Shown: positions 42,179 through 52,937, numbered from the stretch's first letter. The stretch is DNA of 61,336 bases from an uncultured Clostridia bacterium (GCA_947596085.1 CANQEW010000010.1:1-61336); one strand, 5' to 3'. The notes: a model not told the origin generated them from the sequence alone. Numbers and translations: made by a program.

Positions 42179-42738
42179 GTTTCCCGCCTCCGATACACAA
42201 AGTCGATGGCCGTCTCACCGTAGCTGCGCGAATCGCTGATCTCAAAGCATTCAGGAACGGCAATCACCGAATCGCGGCTTCGCTCGCAGACGATCAGCGC
42301 ACCCTTCGTCAACATACCCGCTCGATCCAGGCGGTCAATGGCGTCTCCATAGACATCCGTCATGCGGTAGGGGGGATCCAGAAACACCAGATCGAACCGC
42401 CTGTCCCCCACCGCAACGATGGCGCTGCGGTAGTCCATCTTCAAGATCAGCGCCCGCTCGTTCAACGCGTCCTTCAACACGTTCCCCGCGTTCCGGCGGA
42501 TCGCATCGATGGCCGTGCGCGAACTGTCCGCGATCACCGCACGCGCGGCACCCCGGCTCAGTGCTTCCAGCGCCAGCGCACCCGTGCCGCCAAACAGATC
42601 AAGCACCTCGGCGTTCTCCACGCGGCCGTTCAATATGTTGAACAGTGAACCACGAATCTTATCCGAGGTCGGCCGCGTCTGATTGCCCGCGGGCGCAAAT
42701 AGTATCCGCCCGTGCGCCTCTCCTGATATAATGCGCAT
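42175..42738 (-). CDS. rsmD: 16S rRNA (guanine966-N2)-methyltransferase RsmD
   Basis: This 187-residue SAM-dependent methyltransferase modifies G966 of 16S rRNA. It has the N terminus MRIISGEAHGR and the TRPTSDKIRGSLFNIL block, with SAM motif I VLDLFGGTGALALEAL and the catalytic LVFLDPPYRM (DPPY). It leads the rsmD-coaD-coiled-coil operon, a common Bacillota order. Confidence 0.95.
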   Translation of the reverse strand: MRIISGEAHGRILFAPAGNQTRPTSDKIRGSLFNILNGRVENAEVLDLFGGTGALALEALSRGAARAVIADSSRTAIDAIRRNAGNVLKDALNERALILKMDYRSAIVAVGDRRFDLVFLDPPYRMTDVYGDAIDRLDRAGMLTKGALIVCERSRDSVIAVPECFEISDSRSYGETAIDFVYRRRET

Positions 42739-42763
42739 AGCTTCACCTATGATATTCGTCTAA

Positions 42764-42792
42764 ATTATATCATAATTCATTCGATATTGCAA
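42764..42792 (-). promoter_or_regulatory. Promoter of the rsmD-coaD operon
   Basis: On the minus strand TTGCAA (42787-42792), 17 bases and TATAAT (42764-42769) lie about 25 bases before the rsmD start. The AT-rich gap up to the alr stop (42739-42900) holds nothing else I can name. Confidence 0.75.
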
Positions 42793-42900
42793 ACCCCATT
42801 TTCAAATTATGATCAAAGTTCATTCTTTTGTAGCAAGATTTTATCATATTCTCATTTTTGTAGAAATTTCGCCGCATGTTTTCCGCCGGTTAAAGTATTT

Positions 42901-44016
42901 TTATTCAGATTTTTCCATTGGAATATATTCCCGGCGCACCCGGGGCGAGAAGCCCAGCATAATCTCATAGGGGATGGTGCCGGAGCGTTCGGCCAGCTCG
43001 TCCGGCGTGATGCGCTCGTTCCCCTGCGCGCCCATCAGCACCACCTCGCTGTCGAGGCTCGCCTCGGGAATATCGGTCACGTCCAGCATGATCATGTCCA
43101 TGCACACGCGGCCGACGATCCGCGCGCGCCTGCCGCACACCAGCGCGTCGGCACGATTGGACAGCAGGCGGGGGTAGCCGTCGCCATAGCCGATGGGGAC
43201 GGTCATGATCACGCTGTCGCGCGGCGCGATGAAGGTGCGGCCGTAGCCCACGCTCTCCCCCGCGCGGATCTTCTGAATGCGCACCGGATAGGCGCTGAGC
43301 GTCTGCGCGTGCGACACCTGGCCCTCAAGCCCCGGCGCGAGCGAACCATACAGCCCGATTCCCGCCCGGAACATGTCGTATCGGCACTCGGGCAGGGCCA
43401 TCGCGGAGGTGGCCGCCGCGTGCGCGATGGGACGGAAGCCCGCCGAGCGCACCCGCGCCAGCGCGTTGCGGAAGCGCTCATTCTGCCGCTGGGTAAAGTC
43501 CATATCGCTGTCCGCGACGCAGAAGTGGGTGAACATTCCCTCCATCTCCACATCCGGGCATTGCTCGCGCCAGTGGGTCAGCAGCGCGTCCAGCGCCGCA
43601 TCCCCGCGCACGCCGATGCGCGACATGCCGGTGTCGATCTTCAGGTGCGCCTTCGCCCGCACGCCGCGCCGCCTGGCCTCGTCCTGCATCGCGTCCAGCA
43701 TCCAACTCTCATACACGGCCTGCGAAACGTCCGCCGCCACGGCCTCGCGCAGCGAGCTTTCGCCCCCTCCGCCGAGGATCAGGATCGGCTGGGTGATTCC
43801 GGCAGCGCGCAGCTCCTCGGCTTCCTCGACGATGGCCACCGCGAAGGCGTCCGCCCCCGCGCGCAGCATCGCCCGCGCCGCGAACGCACTGCCGTGGCCG
43901 TAGGCGTCCGCCTTGACCACGCACATCATCTTCACCGAAGCAGGTATGCTCCTCCGAATTGCCAGCGCGTTTTCATAGAGCGCGCGCTCTGAGATCCGCA
44001 TCACCGTCGTCCGCAT
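42901..44016 (-). CDS. alr: Alanine racemase
   Basis: This 371-residue PLP enzyme interconverts L- and D-alanine for peptidoglycan and, in spore formers, spore germination control. The PLP Lys is in VVKADAYGHG near residue 38, and the catalytic Tyr region is FRAGIGLYGSLAPG, with VSYGRTFIA-like sites at the C-terminal barrel domain. I placed the start at 44016 with GGAGG 10 bases upstream; earlier in-frame codons to 44091 give a non-homologous leader. It is transcribed alone, divergent from the membrane protein gene. Confidence 0.95.
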   Translation of the reverse strand: MRTTVMRISERALYENALAIRRSIPASVKMMCVVKADAYGHGSAFAARAMLRAGADAFAVAIVEEAEELRAAGITQPILILGGGGESSLREAVAADVSQAVYESWMLDAMQDEARRRGVRAKAHLKIDTGMSRIGVRGDAALDALLTHWREQCPDVEMEGMFTHFCVADSDMDFTQRQNERFRNALARVRSAGFRPIAHAAATSAMALPECRYDMFRAGIGLYGSLAPGLEGQVSHAQTLSAYPVRIQKIRAGESVGYGRTFIAPRDSVIMTVPIGYGDGYPRLLSNRADALVCGRRARIVGRVCMDMIMLDVTDIPEASLDSEVVLMGAQGNERITPDELAERSGTIPYEIMLGFSPRVRREYIPMEKSE

Positions 44017-44080
44017 GGTCCATCGCCCTCCACATGCTATTCTTCCCGCACGCACGTCTAACTTGCGCAGTTTTTTCCTA

Positions 44081-44109
44081 ATTATATCCATTTTCCGTCA
44101 CAATTGCAA
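44081..44109 (-). promoter_or_regulatory. Promoter of alr
   Basis: On the minus strand TTGCAA (44104-44109), 17 bases and TATAAT (44081-44086). Confidence 0.75.
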
Positions 44110-44130
44110 CCGGTTTCGCGCCCGATAATG

Positions 44131-44159
44131 TTGCAAAAGCGTGAATTTGCGTGTATACT
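44131..44159 (+). promoter_or_regulatory. Promoter of the membrane protein-U32 pair
   Basis: TTGCAA (44131-44136), 17 bases and TATACT (44154-44159) lie 31 bases before the ATG at 44191. Confidence 0.72.
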
Positions 44160-44190
44160 GGATTCAATCCGCATGGGAGGAGGGCGCTCG

Positions 44191-45081
44191 ATGGCCATCC
44201 GCGATCTGTTTCGGAATTACTACTACGGCAAACCCGAGAAGCGGGATTTCACAGAGGCCGACATGCCGGAGAACCGCGTTCAGCTGTTCTGGCAGGTGTT
44301 CGGCGTGCGCAGGGGCAGCATGGTGGGCCTGAATCTGCTCTATCTGCTGATCTGGCTCCCGGCGGCCGCCTGGACGCTTCTGAACCTGGCGCAGGTCGTT
44401 CAGCAGCTCTCCGCGCAGGCGGCGGGAGGAACGCTGCGGCAGATTCTGTTTACATGGCTTCTGATTCTGTTCCCGCTGATCGCCATCACCGGGCCGTTCA
44501 ACGCGGGCATCTCGCTGGTGACACACCGCTGGGCGCAGGATGAGCACAGCTTCACCTATGCCGATTTCAAGGAGGGCATGAAGAACAACTGGAAGCAGGC
44601 GCTGCTGTTCAGCACGCTGGACGGGCTCGTGCCGCTGGTGTTCTACCTCTGCGTGAACTTCTACCTGAGCATGGCGGCGCGCTCCGCCCTGTTCCTGCTT
44701 CCGCTGGCCGTCGCCGGTATCGCCGCCTGCCTGTGGTTTCTCGCCGCACCGCTGGTGCCCCAGCTGATCGTCAGCTATCGCCAGAGCCTGTGGGGCATCC
44801 TGCGCAACGCGATCCTGATGGCGATGGCCGAGCTTCCCCGAACGGTGGGACTTCGGATCCTGACGCTTCTGGCGCCCATCGCGGCGGCGGCGAGCCTGCT
44901 GTTTTTCCCCAACGCGCTGCGCTGGATCGCAATGATCGCCACCGCGCTCTACGCGATGATTCTGCTCGCGTTCAACAAGTTGATCTGGGCGAGCTTCGCC
45001 AACTTCGTGGGAGAGAAATACTTGAACGCAAAGATTCCCGGCGCGCGAACGAACATCGGCCTGCGGCCGAAGAGCAAATGA
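44191..45081 (+). CDS. Polytopic membrane protein, DUF624/YesL-like
   Basis: This 296-residue protein has about six membrane helices (roughly 48-70, 88-112, 150-175, 180-205, 225-245 and 250-275). The pattern resembles YesL/DUF624 membrane proteins, with GPFNAGISLVTHRWAQDEHSFTYADF after the second helix. No transport or enzyme motif is seen. The start at 44191 follows GGAGGAGGGCG. Its stop overlaps the U32 peptidase start, so the two are co-translated. Confidence 0.72.
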   Translation: MAIRDLFRNYYYGKPEKRDFTEADMPENRVQLFWQVFGVRRGSMVGLNLLYLLIWLPAAAWTLLNLAQVVQQLSAQAAGGTLRQILFTWLLILFPLIAITGPFNAGISLVTHRWAQDEHSFTYADFKEGMKNNWKQALLFSTLDGLVPLVFYLCVNFYLSMAARSALFLLPLAVAGIAACLWFLAAPLVPQLIVSYRQSLWGILRNAILMAMAELPRTVGLRILTLLAPIAAAASLLFFPNALRWIAMIATALYAMILLAFNKLIWASFANFVGEKYLNAKIPGARTNIGLRPKSK

Positions 45082-46298
45082 CGCGCCGCTTTGAGCTGCT
45101 CGCCCCCGCCGGCGGCATGGAGAGCCTGCGCGCCGCGCTGCGCTTTGGAGCGGACGCGGTGTATCTGGGTGGGCCGATGCTCCAGCTTCGCGCCGGGAGC
45201 GCCGGTTTCGACATGGACGGCGTGGCGCGGGCGGCGGAGATCGCGCATGAGCGGGACTGCCGGCTGTACGTCGCCGTGAACGCCTTCGCGAACGAGAGCG
45301 ACATCGCCGCGCTGGACGATTACGCCCGCGCGCTCTCGGATGCCGGCATCGACGGCGTGATCGCGTCCGACCTGGGTGTGATCGCCCGGCTGCGCGAGCG
45401 TGCGCCGGAGCTTCCCGTGCATGTGAGCACCCAGGCCAACTGCCTGAATTCCGCCGCGGCGCGCGCCTATTCCGCGATGGGCGTGCGGCGAATCGTACTC
45501 GGGCGGGAGATGACGCTCGACCAGATCCGCGCGCTGCGCGATGCCGTGCCGGACGATTTGGAGCTCGAAGCCTTCGTCCACGGCGCCATGTGCATGGCTT
45601 ACTCCGGCCGCTGCCTCATCAGCGCATATCTGACCGGGCGCAGCGCGAACCGGGGCGACTGCACCCAGCCCTGCCGCTGGAACTATCATCTGATGGAGGA
45701 GACCCGCCCCGGCGAGTTCTTCCCCGTGGAGGAGGACGAGCGGGGAACCAGCATACTCAGCTCCTTCGATCTCAACTGTCTGGGCTTTCTGAATCAACTG
45801 ATGGACGCGGGCGTAACTTCGTTCAAGATCGAGGGCCGCATGAAGTCGGCCTACTACGTGGCGACCGTCGTAAACGCCTATCGCCGCCGGATCGACGCAA
45901 TTTTCGACGGCACGGCCGCGCCGGAGCACACGGCGCTGCTGCAGCGGGAGCTCGATTGCGTCAGCCACCGCCCCTACGCCTCCGGCTTCTACTTCGGCGA
46001 GATGAAGCTCCACGCCCCGGCGGAGGGAACCTACCTGCAGGGCGCGGTCTTTGCGGGCATCGTGACTGCCGCCGCGAACGGCCGGATCGAGATGGAGCTG
46101 CGCAACCGCGTCCGCGCAGGCGAACGCCTGGAACTCGTCTCGCCGGACAGTTTGGGCGAAAGCTTCGTCGTCCGAGAGATTCGGAATATGGCGGGCGAAG
46201 CGCTCCCGGAGGCCGCCGTGCCCGGCCGAATCTACGTCATGGACTGCGACTGTCCGGCCAAGCCGGGCGATCTGTTGCGGCGCAAAATGGAAAAGTGA
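45078..46298 (+). CDS. U32 family peptidase / tRNA hydroxylation-type protein
   Basis: This 406-residue U32 family protein begins with FELLAPAGGMESLRAALRFGADAVYLGG, the first barrel strands. It carries the U32 signature AFVHGAMCMAYSGRCLIS with its cysteines and the SFKIEGRMKSAYYVA block. In E. coli the related TrhP helps hydroxylate U34 of tRNA; other U32 members are collagenase-like peptidases. The sequence does not decide between them. The start is ATGA-overlapped with the membrane protein gene. Confidence 0.92.
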   Translation: MTRRFELLAPAGGMESLRAALRFGADAVYLGGPMLQLRAGSAGFDMDGVARAAEIAHERDCRLYVAVNAFANESDIAALDDYARALSDAGIDGVIASDLGVIARLRERAPELPVHVSTQANCLNSAAARAYSAMGVRRIVLGREMTLDQIRALRDAVPDDLELEAFVHGAMCMAYSGRCLISAYLTGRSANRGDCTQPCRWNYHLMEETRPGEFFPVEEDERGTSILSSFDLNCLGFLNQLMDAGVTSFKIEGRMKSAYYVATVVNAYRRRIDAIFDGTAAPEHTALLQRELDCVSHRPYASGFYFGEMKLHAPAEGTYLQGAVFAGIVTAAANGRIEMELRNRVRAGERLELVSPDSLGESFVVREIRNMAGEALPEAAVPGRIYVMDCDCPAKPGDLLRRKMEK

Positions 46299-46371
46299 AG
46301 GGCTTCCCGGCTCGTTCGAGCCCGGAAAGCCCCTCGATCCGCACAGACGGATCTGATTTGGCTGATTTGTT

Positions 46372-46581
46372 TTAGCGGTTGCCGCTCATGGAGCGCTCCT
46401 GCGCCTCAATCATCTTCTTGACCATGTTGCCGCCGATGTGACCGGCGTCCTTGGAAGCCAGGTTGCCGTTGTAGCCCTTGTTCAGGGTGATGCCCAGCTC
46501 GTTGGCGACCTCCTGCTTCATGTTTTCCATGGCCTGACGGGCCTCCGGCACGTTGATGCGATTGCTGTTATTGGTGCTCAT
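46372..46581 (-). CDS. Alpha/beta-type small acid-soluble spore protein
   Basis: This 69-residue SASP coats and protects DNA in the dormant spore. Motifs are clear: ARQAMENMKQEVANELGI, the GYNGNLASKDAGHIGGNMVKKMIEAQE block and Lys/Glu-rich helices. The germination protease site (about VANELGI) is present. ATG follows GGGGGAAGGAG. It is expected to be made late in the forespore under sigma-G. A second SASP gene lies 100 bases upstream. Confidence 0.95.
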   Translation of the reverse strand: MSTNNSNRINVPEARQAMENMKQEVANELGITLNKGYNGNLASKDAGHIGGNMVKKMIEAQERSMSGNR

Positions 46582-46681
46582 TTTGTTTGCTCCTTCCCCC
46601 GCGATTCGCGGGAATTTGTTTTTTCGAACTTGATTGACTTGGATTTCCGCCGAATCCGGCGGCGTGCGCCCGTTGGAGCGC

Positions 46682-46861
46682 TCAGTTGCTGTGCTGGCGC
46701 TGATAGTCCTCAATCATCCTGCGGACCATGTTCCCGCCGACGTGACCGGCATCCTTAGAGGACAGGTTGCCGTTGTAACCCTTGTTCAGGTTCACGCCCA
46801 GCTCGCGCGCGACTTCGTATTTCAGGTTTTCCGTCGCGGACTTGCTCTCGTTCCACTGCAT
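46682..46861 (-). CDS. Alpha/beta-type small acid-soluble spore protein (second)
   Basis: This 59-residue SASP is shorter at its N terminus than its neighbour but shares LKYEVARELGVNLNKGYNGN and KDAGHVGGNMVRRMIEDYQ. ATG at 46861 (or GTG at 46864) follows GAGGAGGTGAACAG. The pair is a tandem duplication that has diverged; both are probably forespore specific. Confidence 0.94.
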   Translation of the reverse strand: MQWNESKSATENLKYEVARELGVNLNKGYNGNLSSKDAGHVGGNMVRRMIEDYQRQHSN

Positions 46862-46936
46862 CACTGTTCACCTCCTCACATCAAGTCTGAGCGTATTTTG
46901 ACCTTGCGAGGGGTTTTTACGCTGGAAATGAACAAC

Positions 46937-47214
46937 AAAAATGGCGCGAACGCGCCATTTTCCGACGTGTCGAAAAAGTTTTTTCGACACTTGCACGGGA
47001 AATCTGAGAATTTCCCGTGCAGGAGAAGTGAACTGCGGTTTCCTGAATTTCTCACGAAATTCCGGGCGGAAACCTGACAGGCAGGTATTGTTTCCCTTCC
47101 GCTTGTGCTCCAGGGAAACCAAATCCGACGCACAGGTCGCCGAATTTGATTGAATAGGCTATCCTGCGGTTCGGTCTTTGACTGACTGAAAAATGGCGCA
47201 AACGCGCCATTTTC
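46937..47214. repeat. Modular hairpin element, copy 1
   Basis: This non-coding chain of inverted repeats lies between the SASP gene and the GH5 gene. In order: an AAAAATGGCGCG/CGCGCCATTTT hairpin (46937-46961), TGTCGAAAA/TTTTCGACA (46968-46989), GCACGGGAAAT/ATTTCCCGTGC (46992-47021), GGTTTCC/GGAAACC (47037-47074), TTTCCCT/AGGGAAA (47091-47118), AAATCCGAC/GTCGCCGAATTT (47121-47147), and a second GAAAAATGGCGC hairpin (47188-47214) nearly equal to the first. The core recurs at 55697-55999. No gene is seen from 46865 to 47309. Confidence 0.85.
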
Positions 47215-47309
47215 AGAATGTGCAATCGTGCATTGCAAAGCGCGCCCGCGCCAATATTATAGAAGCGCCCGCCTCGTTTCATTCGCGTCGAGGCGACCGC
47301 GCGCCGCAC

Positions 47310-48611
47310 TCAATTGGGGGCGGTTTGCGCCAGACGCTCGTTGTATACTTCGTGCACCAGCGACGGCTTCGCGTTTTCCGTGGCGCTCTGCAGGTAGGCC
47401 GTTCGGATCTCCTCAAAGGTCGCGGTCGAGAGATCGACCGGCTCCATGTACAGCTCGTACACACCCCAGTTTCGCATGCGCGCATCCCTTGACCATTCCG
47501 AGTTTTCACCGCTCAGATAGGACCAGGAATTGGTCTTATAGGCCCAGGACGACCAGCTCCAGCCCTGCGCGTCGAACCAGTCGAGGGTGTCCAGCCAGTC
47601 TTGCTCCTCCGTCCAGGCATTGAACTCGCCGATGTAGACCGGCATGTCCGACCCCATGAAGTTGTGCAGCGCCTTGATGAAGTTCAGGCAGGTGATCTGG
47701 GAGAAGGGTGTACGGTTGTAGATGTGGTAGGTCAGGCAGACGTTCTCCCAATTGTAGTGGCTCACCCGCCCCCCGTGGATGGGGAAGGTGAAGTAGCCGA
47801 TGAAGATCATGTGGTTGGGATCGACGGATCGCACCGCGCGATAGAGCTCGTCGTAGAAGTCCGTGTTGATCCGCCCGCCGTACCTGCCAGGCGCGCGGCG
47901 GCACTCGTTGAGCAGGTCGTAGCCCGCGACGCAGGTTCGATCCCTGTATCGCTCGGCCAGCAGCTTCCACAGATCGACGGTCATCCGCCGGTTTTCCTCG
48001 CCGTCGTAGAGGTGGAACTGGCTGTCGTCGCCGGAATGCTGATCCTGATTCTGGGAGCCCATCGCGCCGTGGTTGTCCAGCACGGCGTACAGTTCGTACT
48101 TGTCGCACATGTCGAGCGCCCAGTCCACGTAGCGGAAGGCGTCCTCGCGCGGCGTCTCCCCGTCGGTGGTAAACGTCCACCAGCCGAAGTTCAGCCGCAC
48201 GCAGTTGAGCCCCAGACCGGCGATGCGCGCGAAGTCCTCCTCGGTCATGTACGCCTGCGCGCGGATGTGGTAGAGCTCCTCGATCTGCGCGTCCGTCAGG
48301 TTGGGGTTGGCCTTCATCGCCGCGAGCGCGCGGGCCTCGGTGAACACGCCGGTGTCGAAATCGCCCACGTCCGTGACGCTCATGTAGTTCTCCTGCACCA
48401 GCCAGTTGCCCAGATTCACGCCCCGCAGCTGCAGCAATTTCCCATCGCCGTCGTAGATGTTCGCCCCCTGCGCCTGCACGAAGCCGGTGGGATTGTCGAT
48501 GGCGGCGGGGCGCACGGGATCGGGATTTTTGAACCAGAGATAGAGCGCAAATGCCGCGCAAACCACAATCAGCGCGCCGAGGATTGCCAGCGCCGCTTTC
48601 CACTTCTTCAT
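47310..48611 (-). CDS. Membrane-anchored GH5 glycoside hydrolase
   Basis: This 433-residue GH5-like glucanase has an N-terminal membrane anchor (7-26, no cleavage site seen), so the enzyme should face the outside. The (beta/alpha)8 barrel starts with LRGVNLGNWL. The acid/base Glu236 lies in YDLLNECRR and the nucleophile Glu329 in VYIGEFNAW; HGAM and YHIYNR are further site residues. The substrate (beta-glucan, mannan or other) is open. It lies 35 bases after recG, at the end of the asp23-fakA-recG transcript, an unusual companion for that operon. Confidence 0.9.
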   Translation of the reverse strand: MKKWKAALAILGALIVVCAAFALYLWFKNPDPVRPAAIDNPTGFVQAQGANIYDGDGKLLQLRGVNLGNWLVQENYMSVTDVGDFDTGVFTEARALAAMKANPNLTDAQIEELYHIRAQAYMTEEDFARIAGLGLNCVRLNFGWWTFTTDGETPREDAFRYVDWALDMCDKYELYAVLDNHGAMGSQNQDQHSGDDSQFHLYDGEENRRMTVDLWKLLAERYRDRTCVAGYDLLNECRRAPGRYGGRINTDFYDELYRAVRSVDPNHMIFIGYFTFPIHGGRVSHYNWENVCLTYHIYNRTPFSQITCLNFIKALHNFMGSDMPVYIGEFNAWTEEQDWLDTLDWFDAQGWSWSSWAYKTNSWSYLSGENSEWSRDARMRNWGVYELYMEPVDLSTATFEEIRTAYLQSATENAKPSLVHEVYNERLAQTAPN

Positions 48612-48646
48612 GTCGTTCTCCCTCCGATTGCGTCGCTTCGAGAGCG

Positions 48647-50647
<2,001 letters not shown>

Positions 50648-50672
50648 GCTTCCACCGCCCTTCCATGAGAAA

Positions 50673-50693
50673 ATCCGGCGCGGGGCGCCGGAT
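50673..50693 (-). terminator. Hairpin between fakA and recG
   Basis: ATCCGGCGC/GCGCCGGAT, a perfect 9-pair stem with a 3-base loop, is followed on the minus strand by TTTTCTC. It lies 20 bases after the fakA stop and may attenuate reading into recG. Confidence 0.7.
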
Positions 50694-50713
50694 GGAAATT
50701 CAAAGGTCCAGGT

Positions 50714-52369
50714 TTATTCGACGGCGATCAGGTAGTAGTACAGCGGCTGGCCGCCGTTCTGCAGCTCCACGTCGCAGTCGGGATATTTTTCCGCCAGCGC
50801 ATCGCTCAACTCGCTCGCGGCGGCTTCCTCCACGTCGGTGCCGTAGTACACGGTGATCAGCGAGGAATCCTCGTTCACCATCTTCTCCACGGCGTCCATG
50901 CCCACCTGCGCGAGATCGCTTCCCAGCACGCTCAGTTGGTTGTCGATCATCGCCATGATGTCGCCCTGATGGATTTCGTGGTCGTCGTAGTTGGTGTCGC
51001 GCACGGCGTAGGTGATGGACGCGGTGTGCACGCTCTCGGCGGCCTCGGTCATGGCCTGCGCGTTCTCCTCCACGCTCGCCTCCTGGGAGAAGGCCAGCAT
51101 CGCGGAGATGCCCATCGGCACGGACTTCGTCGGCAGTACGATCACGTTCTTCTCCGTGAGCTCCGCGGCCTGCTGCGCCGCCAGGATGATGTTGGTGTTG
51201 TTGGGCAGGATGAACACGTTCTTGGCGTGGGTGGCCTCCACGGCCTGGGCCAGATCCTCGATGCTCGGATTCATGGTCTGCCCGCCGTCCACGATCTGAT
51301 CCACCATCAGCTCGCGGAAGATGGCCGTCAGCCCCTCGCCCAGCGCCACGGCGACCACGCCGTAGTCCCGCGTCTTCGCGGCCTCGGCCTCGGCGCGCAT
51401 GGCCTCGCGCTCGCGGGCCTCCTCAAACATGTTGTCGATCTTGATGGCGTCCAGCTCGCCCAGCTCCAGCGCGTACTGAATGGCCTTGCCGGGATCGTTG
51501 GTGTGCACGTGCACCTTGACCACGGACAGATCCGAGATCACCAGCACGCAGTCGCCGATGCGCTCCAGGCGCTTGCGCAGGCGCGTCACGTCCGCGTCCT
51601 TCATGTCCGCGTGGGGGTGAGAGACGATGAACTCCGTGCAGTAGCCGAACTCGATGTCCTCGACGCTCTGGAAGTTGTGGTCGTCCACGAACTCGCCGGG
51701 CATCGGCTGCTGGGACGTGGCCTCCGCGCCGCTGCTGTCGATCTCCACGGTCTCGCCGGTGAGCGCCGCGTACATGCCCCGGAAGATCACCATCAGGCCC
51801 ATGCCGCCGCTGTCCACCACGCCCGCCTGCTTGAGCACGGGCAGCATCTCCGGCGTCTTTTTCAGGATGACGTCGCCGGATTCCAGGATGAGCTTGAACA
51901 GCTCCTCCAGGTCCGCGCACTTCGAACCGCGCTTCTCCACGTCCTCCGCGATCACGCGGATCACAGTGAGAATGGTGCCCTCCTTGGGCTTCATCACGGC
52001 CTTGTAGGCGGTGTTCGCGCCCTCGCGCAGCGCGCGGGTCATCACGGCGCAGTCGATTTCCTCGTGTCCCGCGATGCCGCGCGCCATGCCGCGCAGAATC
52101 TGGCTCAAAATCACGCCGGAATTGCCGCGCGCGCCGCGCAGCGCGCCCCGGGCCGCCGCGTCCGCGATGTCCGCCGCCGACGTGTAGCGCTTGGCGCCCA
52201 TCTCCTTGGTGGCCGCGGTGATGGTCTGGGACATATTCGAACCCGTATCGCCATCCGGCACGGGGAACACATTCAGGGCGTCGACGCTCTCGCGATTCTG
52301 CAGCAGCAGCGCGGCTCCGGATGTGAGCATCTCCTTGAGCATCATGCCGTCTATCTTTGTTACTGCCAT
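50714..52369 (-). CDS. fakA: DAK2-domain fatty acid kinase FakA-like
   Basis: This 551-residue protein of the FakA/YloV family phosphorylates fatty acids bound to FakB proteins. The DhaL kinase domain (about 1-200) has the nucleotide motif NVFPVPDGDTGSNMSQT and GARGNSGVILSQILRG. The middle and C-terminal EDD-type parts follow, with TNIILAAQQAAELTEKN and the closing QNGGQPLYYYLIAVE. The start at 52369 has GGTGGAGG 6 bases upstream. The fakA gene follows an Asp23 gene, a standard Bacillota pair. Confidence 0.93.
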   Translation of the reverse strand: MAVTKIDGMMLKEMLTSGAALLLQNRESVDALNVFPVPDGDTGSNMSQTITAATKEMGAKRYTSAADIADAAARGALRGARGNSGVILSQILRGMARGIAGHEEIDCAVMTRALREGANTAYKAVMKPKEGTILTVIRVIAEDVEKRGSKCADLEELFKLILESGDVILKKTPEMLPVLKQAGVVDSGGMGLMVIFRGMYAALTGETVEIDSSGAEATSQQPMPGEFVDDHNFQSVEDIEFGYCTEFIVSHPHADMKDADVTRLRKRLERIGDCVLVISDLSVVKVHVHTNDPGKAIQYALELGELDAIKIDNMFEEAREREAMRAEAEAAKTRDYGVVAVALGEGLTAIFRELMVDQIVDGGQTMNPSIEDLAQAVEATHAKNVFILPNNTNIILAAQQAAELTEKNVIVLPTKSVPMGISAMLAFSQEASVEENAQAMTEAAESVHTASITYAVRDTNYDDHEIHQGDIMAMIDNQLSVLGSDLAQVGMDAVEKMVNEDSSLITVYYGTDVEEAAASELSDALAEKYPDCDVELQNGGQPLYYYLIAVE

Positions 52370-52480
52370 ATTATCCTCCACCTAATGTAAGCGTCACAGG
52401 CTTCCGCGCGGAGCGGCGCGGCAGTTCGCAAAACCGCAGGCCGGCCGCCGCGCGGCAAATCCGCGGATTTACCGCGCCCG

Positions 52481-52831
52481 TTACACGCGAATATCCTCCA
52501 CGCACACGTTGACCTTCCCGACGGGAATGCCCGTCAGGTGCTCCACCTTGTAGCGCACGGTCTCGATGATCGAGGCGGCCACCGCGGCGATCGAAATTCC
52601 ATATTCCACGATGATAAACAGGTCGATGTCCACCTTGTCGCCCGAGGTGCGGATCTTCACGCCCCGGCCCAGATTCTCCTTGCCCATCAGCTGCACGATG
52701 CCATCCGTAGAGCGCTTGGACGCCATGCCCACGATGCCGTAACAGTCCAGCGCGGCGTAGCCGGCCACGCGTACCAGCACATCGTCGTTGACCGTCACCA
52801 GACCGAGCTCGGTTGTGAATTTGCAATCCAT
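52481..52831 (-). CDS. Asp23/Gls24 family envelope protein
   Basis: This 116-residue alpha/beta protein of the Asp23/Gls24 (YloU) family is associated with the cell envelope. It begins TELGLVTVNDDVLVRVAGYAALDCYGIVGMAS, and the block VDIDLFIIVEYGISIAAVAASI is typical. The start at 52831 follows TGGAGGTCAAG; the longer frame to 52945 lacks homology. It precedes fakA and is the first gene of the operon asp23-fakA-recG-GH5. Confidence 0.92.
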   Translation of the reverse strand: MDCKFTTELGLVTVNDDVLVRVAGYAALDCYGIVGMASKRSTDGIVQLMGKENLGRGVKIRTSGDKVDIDLFIIVEYGISIAAVAASIIETVRYKVEHLTGIPVGKVNVCVEDIRV

Positions 52832-52908
52832 GACTTGACCTCCATTCCAGGTATTGCGCCGCGACCGGTCTCTCGCCGGCGCGGAGCATGGGCAGATACT
52901 ATTCCCAC

Positions 52909-52937
52909 TTATTATCAGTATAACTGGTTTTTTCCGA
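52909..52937 (-). promoter_or_regulatory. Promoter of the asp23-fakA-recG-GH5 operon
   Basis: On the minus strand TTGCAT (52932-52937), 17 bases and TATACT (52909-52914). Confidence 0.75.

Noticed and set aside
46868-47238. Minus-strand open frames in the hairpin element, with related words in copy 2
   Set aside because: The resemblance follows from the DNA repeat. Codons are interrupted differently in the two copies and no ribosome site is seen, so no gene is called.
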